Below, piece by piece: positions 41,588 through 50,400 of a stretch of 64,000 nucleotides of DNA. Below the pieces are notes generated by a model, which did no database searches, had not been told where the DNA came from, and was given only the letters and a program-made list of their open reading frames with translations. How positions within the stretch are numbered: position 1 is the stretch's first letter; each line of letters begins with the position of its first letter. Location of the stretch: positions 1 to 64,000 of the forward strand of contig CAMYUU010000004.1 of the NCBI GenBank assembly GCA_947302355.1, in the 5' to 3' direction. Source of the stretch: an uncultured Candidatus Saccharibacteria bacterium (GTDB lineage Bacteria; Patescibacteriota; Saccharimonadia; Saccharimonadales; Saccharimonadaceae). Both the position numbers and the translations under genes were made by a program.

Positions 41588-43594
41588 ATGCTAAGGTCAT
41601 ACAGTAAAACTAACTTTTCACATATATATGTATTAGTAATTTTAATCAGCCTTGTTTATCTTTCTGGAGTTATACTTAGCTCTAGTATTGCTTCTGCTGA
41701 CGATTCCATAGTAGACCAAGTGACCATCAATGTACCAGTCTCCTGTACTATGACCGGCACTGGTATGAACTCTCATACTGCAGAAATTACTAATGGTACA
41801 TATACTGCAAATATAGGTACTACCACACTTAAAGCTTATTGTAATGATAGTAATGGTTTTTCTATTTATACTATAGGATACACTAATGATACATATGGTA
41901 CTACTACACTAATAGGACAAAGTACTAGTAATACTATAGTTACAGGAACAGCTACATCTGCAGGTAATCCTGACACATCTAACTGGGCTATGAAACTAAC
42001 AGCAGTATCATCTCCAACACCTACATATCCTATTACACTAGACAATGGTTATGGAAGCTATAGTATAGTACCATCTACTTATACTAAAGTAGCACATAGA
42101 GATTCTGGTACTGATATAGGAACCAATGCAGAAGGCTCAACTCTTACTACTACATATGCAGCTTATATATCCAGAACCCAACCTGCTGATACATATGAAG
42201 GTAAAGTTAAATACACACTTGTACATCCAGCGAGTGAAGAACCATTACAACCACAGTCTACCCCTTCAGGATATATAGCTTATTATCCGAATGCCTCAAC
42301 CGCACTTGGTTCGATGAGTGACGCCAATGGTGGACCAGTACAGCAATTGACGAACGATCAAACTTCTGCTACTTTGTTGGCGACTAATTTCAGTAGGGAA
42401 GGTTATGGCTTTGCTGGTTGGTCTGATGCATACGACTGGGCTACTAATGCCGATGCTCATTTTTATGGTCCAAATGAAGACATTTCCTTTGCTGCGGGAC
42501 AATATTATTCACCAAACGAAGGTCTAAGTCTATATGCCGTTTGGATACCATCTGCTGGTTCATTTCAAGATTCTGCCAAAGTTGCAGAGCTTTGTGGTAC
42601 TGGACAAGAAAGTCTTACACAGGCTCCAGCTTCTGGCGTCGTAACACTAGATAGTGTCACCGCATTAACCGATCAGCGAGATAACCAGGTTTATGCTATT
42701 GCTAAACTTGCTGATGGCAATTGTTGGATGATAGAAAACTTGAGACTAGAACATGAAGCTACAGTCGGGAATAATATTAATAACCCTTCTGTTACTAATG
42801 AGTCTCTGGCGCAAGGTTATGGTAAATATTCTGGCACTGGCACTAATTATGGTAATTTTGTGGGTTTGGCCGAAGCCGAAAATGAACGATTTGATAATTC
42901 TTCCACGGGAAATAGCTTATATAGCACCGATGGTAGCAATAACACTGAAAACATAGGGACTAGCAATTCGCCTGGTTACCGCATGCCGCGATATAATCAT
43001 ATCAATACCGATTCCAACCCGTCTACTGGTACAAGGGCTCAAAGCTTAACCGTTAGTACGTCGTATGCCACTCTTGCTAATGCCAGTATTTATGGCTATG
43101 GAAACTATTATAATAGGGCTGCTACTATAGCCGACACAGCCTATGACGGTGGTGGTATTGTTACCTCAACTTCCATCTGCCCGAAGGGCTGGCGGCTCGC
43201 TTCTGGGGGTAACGTGTCGTCTGCCGTCAATGTGCCGGGTGATCCAACTACGTGGCGCGATTATTATATCTTGGGCTATGCGGTTATGGGAAATGTAACG
43301 AACGCTTATCAACCTACCTATGAATATGCGTATTATGATAACAATATTACCAATGCAAATGGTGACACGGCAACGAAAGCCTTTAGAAAGTTTCCATATA
43401 ATTATGTTTATTCTGGTTGGTTCAATATGTCTTCTGTTTATTTAAGAGGAAGATATGGTTACTATCAATCGAGCTACACTTACAATAACCTCACTTTTTA
43501 TGGGCCGCAGTTAGCTTCATCATCCTTTTTCCCTGGCACTTATGGTCACAGTAAACTAACAGGATTTTCTATTAGATGTCTTGCATCTATGTAA
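41588..43594 (+). CDS. Secreted surface protein: Listeria-Bacteroides-repeat + FISUMP-like domains
   Basis: 668 aa. Signal/anchor about residues 12-38 (SASA-D cut). Residues ~40-215 form a Thr/Ser/Tyr-rich beta domain. About 225-320 is a Listeria-Bacteroides repeat-like unit (GYIAYYPNA...FSREGYGFAGWSD). From ~330 a FISUMP-like domain (family named after Fibrobacter) shows LADGNCWMIENLRLEHE, CPKGWRLASGG and a final GFSIRCLASM. No PDTG or KRK tail, so it is released or otherwise anchored. The first ~650 bases use different codons (many ACA/ACT/ATA/GTA) from the rest, a mosaic look. A roughly similar small frame follows at 43624. Confidence 0.76.
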   Translation: MLRSYSKTNFSHIYVLVILISLVYLSGVILSSSIASADDSIVDQVTINVPVSCTMTGTGMNSHTAEITNGTYTANIGTTTLKAYCNDSNGFSIYTIGYTNDTYGTTTLIGQSTSNTIVTGTATSAGNPDTSNWAMKLTAVSSPTPTYPITLDNGYGSYSIVPSTYTKVAHRDSGTDIGTNAEGSTLTTTYAAYISRTQPADTYEGKVKYTLVHPASEEPLQPQSTPSGYIAYYPNASTALGSMSDANGGPVQQLTNDQTSATLLATNFSREGYGFAGWSDAYDWATNADAHFYGPNEDISFAAGQYYSPNEGLSLYAVWIPSAGSFQDSAKVAELCGTGQESLTQAPASGVVTLDSVTALTDQRDNQVYAIAKLADGNCWMIENLRLEHEATVGNNINNPSVTNESLAQGYGKYSGTGTNYGNFVGLAEAENERFDNSSTGNSLYSTDGSNNTENIGTSNSPGYRMPRYNHINTDSNPSTGTRAQSLTVSTSYATLANASIYGYGNYYNRAATIADTAYDGGGIVTSTSICPKGWRLASGGNVSSAVNVPGDPTTWRDYYILGYAVMGNVTNAYQPTYEYAYYDNNITNANGDTATKAFRKFPYNYVYSGWFNMSSVYLRGRYGYYQSSYTYNNLTFYGPQLASSSFFPGTYGHSKLTGFSIRCLASM

Positions 43595-43623
43595 ATCATT
43601 GACTTTATAATGAAATAGTATAT

Positions 43624-43725
43624 ATGCACGATGGATTTAATGCTTGTTTGGGCGGTAAAAAAACTTCGCATTATTCGGGTAGAGAATTCGGATGGGGATT
43701 CTCTTGGTGGAACAATTATGTTTAA
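43624..43725 (+). CDS. Possible small Trp/Gly-rich peptide
   Basis: 33 codons (starts MHDGFNACLGG, ends WWNNYV). TATAAT lies at 43606-43611, 12 nt before the ATG, which fits a near-leaderless start. The C-terminal FGWGFSWWNNYV is aromatic and unlike random sequence, and a Gly-Gly occurs at residues 10-11. Could be a small secreted peptide, or the remnant of an adhesin domain next door. Codon support is slight. Confidence 0.3.
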   Translation: MHDGFNACLGGKKTSHYSGREFGWGFSWWNNYV

Positions 43726-43770
43726 CTATCTGCTGCTCAATAATTATGTGGGGGTTATATCTCAAAAATA

Positions 43771-43799
43771 TTGTCTAATTTCGCATTTCGTGGTATGAT
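43771..43799 (+). promoter_or_regulatory. Promoter of the rpmF-nusB-Nudix-rnc operon
   Basis: TTGTCT at 43771-43776, 17-nt spacer, TATGAT at 43794-43799 preceded by TGG. Leader 32 nt with TAAGGAG site before rpmF. Confidence 0.72.
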
Positions 43800-43831
43800 A
43801 AGTAAAATTATATATTAAACTAAGGAGTAAA

Positions 43832-43990
43832 ATGCCTGAACCTAAGAAACAAAGTAGCCCACGCAAAACTGGGCTTCGTAGGAGTCATTTGAGGTTGGAG
43901 CTGGCGCGTAGAGTTAATAAAATTTCTCCCGTCAAGGCTTTTGAGACCAAAAAGCGTACCCCTAATTTAAAAGTTAAAACTAACAAATAA
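43832..43990 (+). CDS. rpmF: 50S ribosomal protein L32, zinc-free
   Basis: 52 aa. The family start is visible as [20 protein letters not shown], whose PKKxxS...RRSH pattern is the L32 mark. The second half has no cysteine, while zinc forms carry two CxxC pairs there. The SD TAAGGAG lies 5 nt upstream. L32 is a small extended protein of the 50S near the exit tunnel. nusB follows 17 nt later. Confidence 0.85.
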   Translation: MPEPKKQSSPRKTGLRRSHLRLELARRVNKISPVKAFETKKRTPNLKVKTNK

Positions 43991-44007
43991 TAAGAGATAT
44001 TAAAAAT

Positions 44008-44538
44008 ATGGCAAGTAATCGACATCTAGGTAGAGTAATAGTGCTACAAAGTTTATACGAGTATGAACTTAGGACTTTGGCGCATGACCCCCAGGTCGAT
44101 CTAAAGATTATTATTGCTAAAAATATCGAGCCGTACGAGAAGGCACTTGGTGACACCGAGTTTGTCTATAATCTCGCACAGAATGTTGCTGATAATTTTG
44201 AGCTTCTCGATAAAGTTTTGGCGCCAATCGCCCCTGAGTGGCCGATTGAGTCAATTGCGGCAATTGATCGAAACATACTTCGGATGGGGCTATATGAGCT
44301 TTCGGAATGTGGTGACACTATTCCTCCGAAAGTCGCAATAAACGAAGCCGTGGAACTAGCAAAGGCGTTTGGGTCGGAGAATTCGTCCAAATTTGTCAAT
44401 GGCGTGCTAGGTACAGCTTATAAAAACTTAGGAATTACTGAATCAAATAATCATGAAACCAAATCACACGCCGTTGGCGGAACCAACGGGGAGAAGGACT
44501 CTAAAGGTACCGGAAGCGCTACCGACGGAAAAGATTAA
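44008..44538 (+). CDS. nusB: Transcription antitermination factor NusB
   Basis: 176 aa. The all-helical NusB fold covers residues ~1-145: [19 protein letters not shown] at the start and the C-terminal block [21 protein letters not shown] followed by [15 protein letters not shown]...FVNGVLG. With S10 it binds boxA RNA and supports rRNA transcription. The last ~32 residues are Gly/Ser/Asp/Lys-rich and lie over the beginning of the Nudix gene, an 86-base overlap. Confidence 0.92.
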   Translation: MASNRHLGRVIVLQSLYEYELRTLAHDPQVDLKIIIAKNIEPYEKALGDTEFVYNLAQNVADNFELLDKVLAPIAPEWPIESIAAIDRNILRMGLYELSECGDTIPPKVAINEAVELAKAFGSENSSKFVNGVLGTAYKNLGITESNNHETKSHAVGGTNGEKDSKGTGSATDGKD

Positions 44539-45031
44539 AGAGTCCGCTCTCGATAAAATTAGATCTGCGGTTTTTCGCAAAAAGACCGCAATTCAGGAAA
44601 TTGTACGTGAGCCGACTTCTGGTGGGATTGTTTTTAGGTTTACTAAAGATAGGAAAGACATTGAGATTCTTTTAATCCAAGACTCTAAGGAGCGTTGGAC
44701 CATACCAAAGGGTCATATTGAGCCGGGTGAGACTGCTAAAATGACTGCTAGGCGCGAGATTGAAGAAGAAACTGGACTAAAGAATGTCTCAGTTCTAGCT
44801 TGGCTCGGCAAGATTCATTTTAAATATCGTAGAATGGATAAGTTGGTGCTCATGACTACTCAGATTTATCTAGTGCAAGCGTTGGACAGTAAAGAAATGC
44901 CTATTCCTGAAAAGTGGATGAAGGGGATAAAGTGGTTTTCGTTTACCGACGCGCTAGATGCAATTGAATATGAAGATATTGAAAAATTAATGCTCGTAGC
45001 CAAAAAGAAAATTCGCGCAGGCGATTATTAA
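44453..45031 (+). CDS. Nudix hydrolase
   Basis: 192 aa. The Nudix box is complete at about residues 87-109: [20 protein letters not shown], i.e. G-x5-E-x7-RE-x2-EE. It hydrolyses a nucleoside diphosphate linked to another group; candidates include oxidised dGTP, ADP-ribose or RNA 5' ends, but the substrate is not visible. A ~60-residue N-terminal segment precedes the fold. The ATG at 44453 lies inside nusB and has little SD; no better in-frame start exists before the fold, apart from shorter non-ATG options. Confidence 0.88.
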   Translation: MKPNHTPLAEPTGRRTLKVPEALPTEKIKESALDKIRSAVFRKKTAIQEIVREPTSGGIVFRFTKDRKDIEILLIQDSKERWTIPKGHIEPGETAKMTARREIEEETGLKNVSVLAWLGKIHFKYRRMDKLVLMTTQIYLVQALDSKEMPIPEKWMKGIKWFSFTDALDAIEYEDIEKLMLVAKKKIRAGDY

Positions 45032-45068
45032 TTTCTTGGCAGGCATACTAAGGGCAATAAGGAGGAGA

Positions 45069-45779
45069 ATGGAAGAATACCAAAAGTTTGCAAGGGAAAA
45101 ATTGGGGTTTGAATTTCATGATATCAATTTACTCGTGACGGCATTGACGCACCGAAGTTATGTAAATGAGCATAAAGCTGCGCATGAACATAATGAACGA
45201 TTGGAATTCTTGGGAGATGCGGTGCTAGAATTAGTTTCTTCAGATTTTTTGTACCGAAATTACGACGAACCTGAGGGAATTATGACTGCGGTGAGAGCGG
45301 CACTTGTGAGAACCGAGTCAATTGGTGCGGCCGGCATAGAATTGGGCTACGAACCTTTAGTGAGACTATCTAAAGGCGAGGCTCATGGATCTGAGCGGGC
45401 ACATGAGTCGATCCTGGCTGATTGTTTCGAAGCGGTAATTGGTGCAATCTATTTGGATCAGGGGTATGAAGCGGCGAGGGATTTTATCGACAAACATATT
45501 TTAGTGAAAATTGATACCGTCTTAGAGGAAGGTACATGGCGTGATCCGAAGTCGTATGTGCAGGAACTAGCTCAAAAGATTGACGGAGTGACGCCGGTGT
45601 ATAGGACAATGAAAGAGGAGGGTCCAGATCACGATAAGGTGTTTACGGTAGGGATCTATGTTGGTGATTCTTTGAAAGGAACGGGTAAGGGACACTCTAA
45701 GCAAGAGGCGCAGACTAACGCGGCTAGAGAAGGGGTAAAGAAATATCGCTCCGAGAATAAGCTTAAGGGCAAAGGTTGA
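45069..45779 (+). CDS. rnc: Ribonuclease III
   Basis: 236 aa. Cleaves double-stranded RNA in rRNA maturation. The catalytic signature HNERLEFLGDAVLEL is near residue 40, with the acidic residues ES-LADCFEAVIGAIYLD (about 115-130) completing the two-metal site. A double-stranded RNA-binding domain takes up residues ~160-230. I chose ATG 45069 behind AAGGAGGA; an in-frame TTG 33 bases upstream has no site. Ends in TGA, showing UGA is a stop here. Confidence 0.95.
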   Translation: MEEYQKFAREKLGFEFHDINLLVTALTHRSYVNEHKAAHEHNERLEFLGDAVLELVSSDFLYRNYDEPEGIMTAVRAALVRTESIGAAGIELGYEPLVRLSKGEAHGSERAHESILADCFEAVIGAIYLDQGYEAARDFIDKHILVKIDTVLEEGTWRDPKSYVQELAQKIDGVTPVYRTMKEEGPDHDKVFTVGIYVGDSLKGTGKGHSKQEAQTNAAREGVKKYRSENKLKGKG

Positions 45780-45795
45780 TTTTTTAGAGATAGTG

Positions 45796-45804
45796 TGATA
45801 TAAT
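45796..45804 (+). promoter_or_regulatory. Extended -10 promoter of the 45841 locus
   Basis: TGATATAAT (box 45799-45804). The leader contains GAGGAGTTCCTC just before the GTG, a small hairpin (GAGG / CCTC) that could hide the SD. Confidence 0.62.
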
Positions 45805-45840
45805 TATAGGAGTGGTACCTTATAGCGAGAGGAGTTCCTC

Positions 45841-46143
45841 GTGAAAAATGACTCAACGTTGTCGTTTGACGAAATGTATCCTGGTTGGATAGAGAGGGGG
45901 CAGGATGAAGGCGATTGTGATGTCATTGCCGAGGTGGCCGTGGGCGGTAGCGTTTGCATTGGCTGTTGTGGCGGTCATGATTTACCTCGGGAACAACGAT
46001 CCTACGGCTCGACCGTAGTTGAAACGACCATGAGCGCTGCGATGGCTCAGAACGACGATTGCGTTGTCGACGGGAAGGACTTGGACGGTATTGCTGATGG
46101 AGAGGAGAGGTATGATTATGATTTGTGGATAATGTTAAATTAG
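45841..46143 (+). CDS. Uncertain small locus, overlapping frames
   Basis: A GTG-started 100-codon frame whose end (DGKDLDGIADGEE) resembles a calcium-binding DxDxDG-type loop. Its first half is compositionally odd (a CIGCCGG segment). In another frame, ATG 45905 behind GAGGGGGCAGG encodes 37 residues with a membrane segment (WAVAFALAVVAVMIYLG). A membrane anchor plus acidic DG repeat would make sense as one protein if a frameshift joined them. I cannot decide which frame is used. Followed by a terminator. Confidence 0.4.
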   Translation: MKNDSTLSFDEMYPGWIERGQDEGDCDVIAEVAVGGSVCIGCCGGHDLPREQRSYGSTVVETTMSAAMAQNDDCVVDGKDLDGIADGEERYDYDLWIMLN

Positions 46144-46178
46144 CCGCAAATTATCTTCTTTCTCGGACGCAAGCAGTT

Positions 46179-46203
46179 AAGGGGTCGCACTTTGACCCCT
46201 TTT
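46179..46203 (+). terminator. Terminator after the 45841 locus
   Basis: 8-bp stem AAGGGGTC / GACCCCTT, 7-nt loop, short T run. Preceded by TCTTTCTCGGAC, a 12-base match to the left arm of the type A repeat. Confidence 0.8.
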
Positions 46204-46219
46204 CTAATTCTAAAAATTG

Positions 46220-46228
46220 TGATATAAT
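46220..46228 (+). promoter_or_regulatory. Extended -10 promoter of rpsP
   Basis: TGATATAAT (box 46223-46228). SD TTAAGGAGA lies before the ATG at 46257. Confidence 0.68.
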
Positions 46229-46256
46229 TTAAGGGTTAATAATTTAAGGAGAAAAA

Positions 46257-46652
46257 ATGCTAGCGATTCGCATGCAACGTAATGGCCGGTCACATTATCC
46301 AACGTACCGGATAGTCGTCCAAGAATCACAGCGTCATCCACTTTCGGGACGCGTTGTGGCTGAGGTCGGCAACTATAATCCCGCAACTAAAGCTTTGACT
46401 TTAGATAAGGAAACTGTAGAAAAGTATTTGAAGAATGGTGCTCAGCCATCTTCGCGTGTAGCGTTCATCTTGAAGAAGAACGGCGTGAAGTTGCCAAAGT
46501 GGTATAAGGAAGCATCGGTAAAGAAAGCTGTAGCAAAACATGCCGATAAGCTTCGCAAGAATCAGCCTAAGGAAGAAGCTCCGGCCGAAGATTCTGCTGA
46601 GGCTCCGGTTGAAGAAGCTTCTGTCGAGGAAACTCCTGCTGAAGACGCATAG
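46257..46652 (+). CDS. rpsP: 30S ribosomal protein S16 with acidic tail
   Basis: 131 aa. S16 domain in the first ~85 residues: MLAIRMQRNGRSHYPTYRIV, VAEVGNYNPATK and FILKKNGVKLPKWY. The last ~30 residues are Glu/Ala/Pro-rich and acidic, unlike the basic tails of neighbours. Early 16S assembly protein. Single gene unit between terminators; the usual rimM/trmD/rplS partners are absent. Confidence 0.93.
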   Translation: MLAIRMQRNGRSHYPTYRIVVQESQRHPLSGRVVAEVGNYNPATKALTLDKETVEKYLKNGAQPSSRVAFILKKNGVKLPKWYKEASVKKAVAKHADKLRKNQPKEEAPAEDSAEAPVEEASVEETPAEDA

Positions 46653-46660
46653 GCTTTATC

Positions 46661-46689
46661 AAAAAATAGTCCTTATGGGGCTATTTTTT
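46661..46689 (+). terminator. Terminator after rpsP
   Basis: Stem AAATAGTCC / GGGCTATTT (one G-T pair) with a T6 run. The T run directly joins the -10 region of khpA. Confidence 0.82.
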
Positions 46690-46690
46690 G

Positions 46691-46699
46691 TGTTATAAT
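46691..46699 (+). promoter_or_regulatory. Extended -10 promoter of khpA
   Basis: TGTTATAAT (box 46694-46699), immediately after the preceding terminator's T run. SD TTAAGGAG before the ATG at 46727. Confidence 0.68.
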
Positions 46700-46726
46700 T
46701 ATAGAAAATTAACTTAAGGAGAAAAT

Positions 46727-47164
46727 ATGGCTACTATCGACCAGCAATTTGTAGAATACATCGTAAAAACCTTAGTCAACAATCCTGAAAAGGTAGCAGT
46801 TGAGCGTAAAATCGACGAAAAGGGTGTGCTCCTTTCGCTTACGGTGGATCCAGAAGATGTGGGACGCGTGATTGGTAAACGCGGTGTGACTGCGCAGGCT
46901 ATCAGAGTACTATTGAGGGCATTAGGAACCAAGCAAGATGCTAGATATAACTTGAAGATAGTTAATACTGATGAGGCTGCTCCTGCGCACAAGGATGATG
47001 AACCTAAAGAAGAAGAGCCGGAAGCAACGGAGGAAGAAGTTGAAGAAGTGGAGGAAGATGTCGAGGAAGAGGGTGATGACGAGGAAGAAGAATCTTCGGC
47101 GACTTCTGATCTAGCGGAGAAAACAAGAGCTGAATTAGCAGATTTAGATGATTTAGATATCTAA
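46727..47164 (+). CDS. khpA: KH-domain RNA-binding protein KhpA with acidic tail
   Basis: 145 aa. One type II KH domain in residues ~1-80 with the loop GRVIGKRGVTAQAIRVLLRA; the GKRG tetrapeptide binds RNA. After it comes an extended Glu/Asp tail (residues ~85-130), then a short helical end. In Gram-positive bacteria KhpA pairs with KhpB and influences division and mRNA. It commonly lies beside rpsP, as here. Confidence 0.9.
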   Translation: MATIDQQFVEYIVKTLVNNPEKVAVERKIDEKGVLLSLTVDPEDVGRVIGKRGVTAQAIRVLLRALGTKQDARYNLKIVNTDEAAPAHKDDEPKEEEPEATEEEVEEVEEDVEEEGDDEEEESSATSDLAEKTRAELADLDDLDI

Positions 47165-47170
47165 ACAAAG

Positions 47171-47194
47171 AATAGCCCTTCGGGGCTATTTTTT
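47171..47194 (+). terminator. Terminator after khpA
   Basis: Perfect 8-bp stem AATAGCCC / GGGCTATT with TTCG loop and a four-T run. Confidence 0.88.
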
Positions 47195-47206
47195 ATTAAA
47201 AAAGTC

Positions 47207-47235
47207 TTGACTTATTTGGTGGAGTGGTCTATAAT
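47207..47235 (+). promoter_or_regulatory. Strong promoter of the rpoB leader RNA
   Basis: TTGACT at 47207-47212, 17-nt spacer, TATAAT at 47230-47235. Transcription should start near 47242 and meet a terminator at 47304. Confidence 0.78.
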
Positions 47236-47241
47236 TCTTCT

Positions 47242-47330
47242 TAAGCTAACTGCGAGTCGGCTTATACATAAATCAAGTTGAGAGCTTATATATGTCTAGA
47301 AATCCGCTTTTCATGGAAAGCGGTTTTTTG
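47242..47330 (+). ncRNA. Candidate ~88-nt structured leader/small RNA upstream of rpoB
   Basis: Begins after the 47207 promoter. TAAGCT (47242-47247) can pair with AGCTTA (47283-47288), closing a 5' domain, and the 3' end is the terminator at 47304. So it is either a free small RNA or an attenuated leader of rpoBC. It contains no convincing reading frame. I match it to no known family. Confidence 0.42.
47304..47329 (+). terminator. Terminator/attenuator in the rpoB leader
   Basis: Stem CCGCTTTT / GAAAGCGG with CATG loop and T6. It lies after one promoter and before a second, so read-through could regulate rpoBC. Confidence 0.82.
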
Positions 47331-47348
47331 GATTTTGGTAAAAATATG

Positions 47349-47377
47349 TTTACAAAATATTGTTTCTGTAGTACAAT
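47349..47377 (+). promoter_or_regulatory. Second, rpoB-proximal promoter
   Basis: TTTACA at 47349-47354, 17-nt spacer, TACAAT at 47372-47377. Leader of ~100 nt to the ATG at 47484; this stretch (47378-47483) shows no other clear feature. Confidence 0.7.
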
Positions 47378-47483
47378 TCAGTATAAGAAGTAGTGTGCCT
47401 TGTTTTTAATACTTGATGGAAGCTGGCGACTTTCAGGGGGAAAATAAGGCAGTAATCTTCGGCGCTGAGACGAGGATCTTTTA

Positions 47484-50400
47484 ATGTCCTTGTCAAAAAA
47501 GAATACTAATAACACTAATAAAAGAGGTAGAATGGCTACAAAACCAAAGTCTGGTGAAAGAGTATTTTTCACCGAAGGGGACCAAGCGCTGCCAATTCCG
47601 GATCTTACGGCTCACCAAAAAGATTCTTGGGCAGACTTTGTCGATAATGGACTGAGGGAAGTTTTTGACGAGCTAAATCCAATTAAGGATTACACTGGCA
47701 ACAAACTTTCGCTCACCTTTAAAGAACATTATTTTAAAGAACCAAAAGAAACTGATGCTCAGGCGAAATACAATCTCGCCACTTATGAAGCACCGCTTCA
47801 TGTGGTAGTTGAAGTTGAAAATCTTGAGACTCACGCCAAGAAAGAACAAGATATCTATTTTGGCGATTATCCGTGGATGACGGATCGGGCAACTTTCATT
47901 ATCAACGGTACGGAGCGTGTGGTTGTTTCGCAGTTGATTAGGTCGGCTGGTGTCTTCTTTAACGCCGAAACGATTGGTCTTAGACGCTACTATGGAGCAA
48001 AGGTAATTCCTGGCCGTGGCGCATGGCTCGAGTTCGAGACGGCTGCGAATGGTGCAATGTACGTAAAGATTGACCGACGTCGTAAGATTCCAGTAACTAC
48101 GTTCTTAAGAGCTCTTGGGCTTTCAAAATCTGAAATCAAACAAAAGTTCGAGGGTATCGATAACGGCGAGAAGAGCTATATCGATGCAACACTTGAGAAA
48201 GATGTGACTTCTAGTCAGGGTGAGGCTTTACTAGAAGTTTATCGTCGTTTGCGTCCAGGTGATCTTGCTACTGTAGAGAACGCCAAATCAATGATTGAAA
48301 GGACATTCTTTGATCCTAAGCGTTATGATTATTCTAATGTTGGTAGGTTTAAGATTAATCGCAGACTTGGATTCGATACGCCTAACGATCCAGAGCATCG
48401 TACTTTGCAAATTGATGATGTGATTGCGATTATTTCGGAAATGATTCGTTTGAATAATACGCAGGATCCTGCCGATGACATCGATTCACTTTCTAATCGA
48501 CGCGTTAAGCTTGTCGGTGAGCTCGTGCAAAGGCAATTTAGACTAGGCATGCTTCGTTTGCAGAGAAATATTCTAGACCGCATGTCGATGGCAAATCCGG
48601 AAGAAGTTACACCGTCTCAACTACTAAATCCTCGACCTGTAGTGGCTGCCGTAAAAGAATTCTTCGCCACTTCTCAGCTTTCTCAGCTGATGGACGAAGT
48701 GAACCCATTTTCAGAACTAGCGCATAAGAGGCGCCTAAGCTCGATGGGTCCAGGCGGTTTGACTAGGGAACGTGCAGGGTTTGACGTACGTGATGCTCAC
48801 CCTACACATTATGGACGTATTTGTACAGTCGAGACACCAGAAGGTGGTAACGTGGGTCTTGTGCTTAACTTCGCTACTTATGCCAGAATTAACGAATACG
48901 GTTTTATTGAAGCGCCATACCGTGTCGTAAAGAATGGCAAAGTAACTGACGAAGTGGTTTACATGGATGCGGATACCGAGAGAGATAAGGTGATTGCTGA
49001 TGCGTCAGTAAAACTTGATAAAAACGGACATTTTGTAGAAGATTGGGTGTCTGCTCGTGTGCATGGTACGCCTGCCCAGGCGGAAGCTTCGACGGTGACC
49101 CACATTGATGCGGCCCACAAGGAAATTCTTGGTGTATCTGCATCTTTGATTCCGTTTGTAGAGAAAAACCGTGTAGACCGTTCTTTGATGGCCTGCGCCA
49201 TGCAGAAACAGGCTGTGCCTCTTCTTAGAAACGATAATCCAGTAGTGGGCACCGGCATAGAAGCTGAGGTGGCTAGGAATACTTCCCAATTAGTAATGGC
49301 TTCTGGCAAAGGTGTAGTAAAGAAAGCCGATGGCGATTCCGTAATCGTTACATATGATAAAGGTGGCAATATTGAGTATAAGTTGCAGCATTTCGAAAAG
49401 ACTAACGACGACCGTTGTTATAATCAAAGATGTGTTGCTAAGCGTGGCCAGAAGGTCAAGAAGGGTGATATCTTGATTGAGGGTGCATCCGTTAATGACG
49501 GAGAGCTTGCGCTTGGTCGTGATCTTTTGGTCGCATTTATGCCTTGGCGTGGTTATAACATGGACGATGCTATCGTAATCTCGAATCGCCTCGTCGAAGA
49601 TGACACTTTGACCTCTATCAATATTAAAGATTTCGATGTTGAAGTACGCGAAACCAAATTAGGTCCAGAACAAGTGACGAGAGATATTCCTAACGTTTCT
49701 GAACATTCGTTGCGTCATCTTGGTGAAGATGGTATCGTGACTATCGGTTCAGAAGTAAAGAATGGCGATATCTTGGTCGGTAAGATTACGCCTAAGGGCG
49801 AACAAGAGCTAAGCTCCGAGGAGAGGCTTCTTAGGGCGATCTTTGGTGAAAAGGCTAAAGATGTTCGTGATACCTCTATTCGTATGAATGGTTCTTCTAC
49901 TGGAAAGGTAGTCGATGTTCGCGTTTATACCAGAGAACAAGGTCACGAGCTCAAAGCTGGCGTAATTATGCAGATTAAGATTTTTGTAGCAGAAATGCGT
50001 AAGATTGGTGTGGGCGATAAGTTAGCTGGTCGTCATGGTAATAAGGGCGTAGTATCGCGTGTGTTGCCAATTGAAGATATGCCTTTCATGGAAGACGGAA
50101 CACCTGTAGATATCGTTCTTTCACCGATGGGCGTACCATCTCGTATGAATTTGGGCCAGCTATTTGAAACTCACTTGGGCATGGCAGCTCGTGCTTTAGG
50201 TTATAAAGTTGCTACGCCGTCATTTAACGGTGTGCCAGATGAAACAATTTCTTCAGAGCTCAAGAAGGCTGGTTTTTCTGAAGATGGAAGGGTACAACTT
50301 TATGATGGCCTAACTGGTGAACCTTTCAATGAAAGGACTTCGGTAGGTGTGATGCATATGCTCAAGCTTCATCATATGGTAGAAGACAAGATTCACGCTC

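Noticed and set aside
43624-43725. Class II bacteriocin from the Gly-Gly at residues 10-11
   Set aside because: The leader is too short and lacks the usual spacing, and no transporter or immunity gene is nearby; kept only as a low-confidence peptide.
45700-45780. UGA recoding as in Gracilibacteria/SR1
   Set aside because: UGA ends rnc, the SPOUT methylase and the DUF2207-type gene at expected positions, so the standard code applies.
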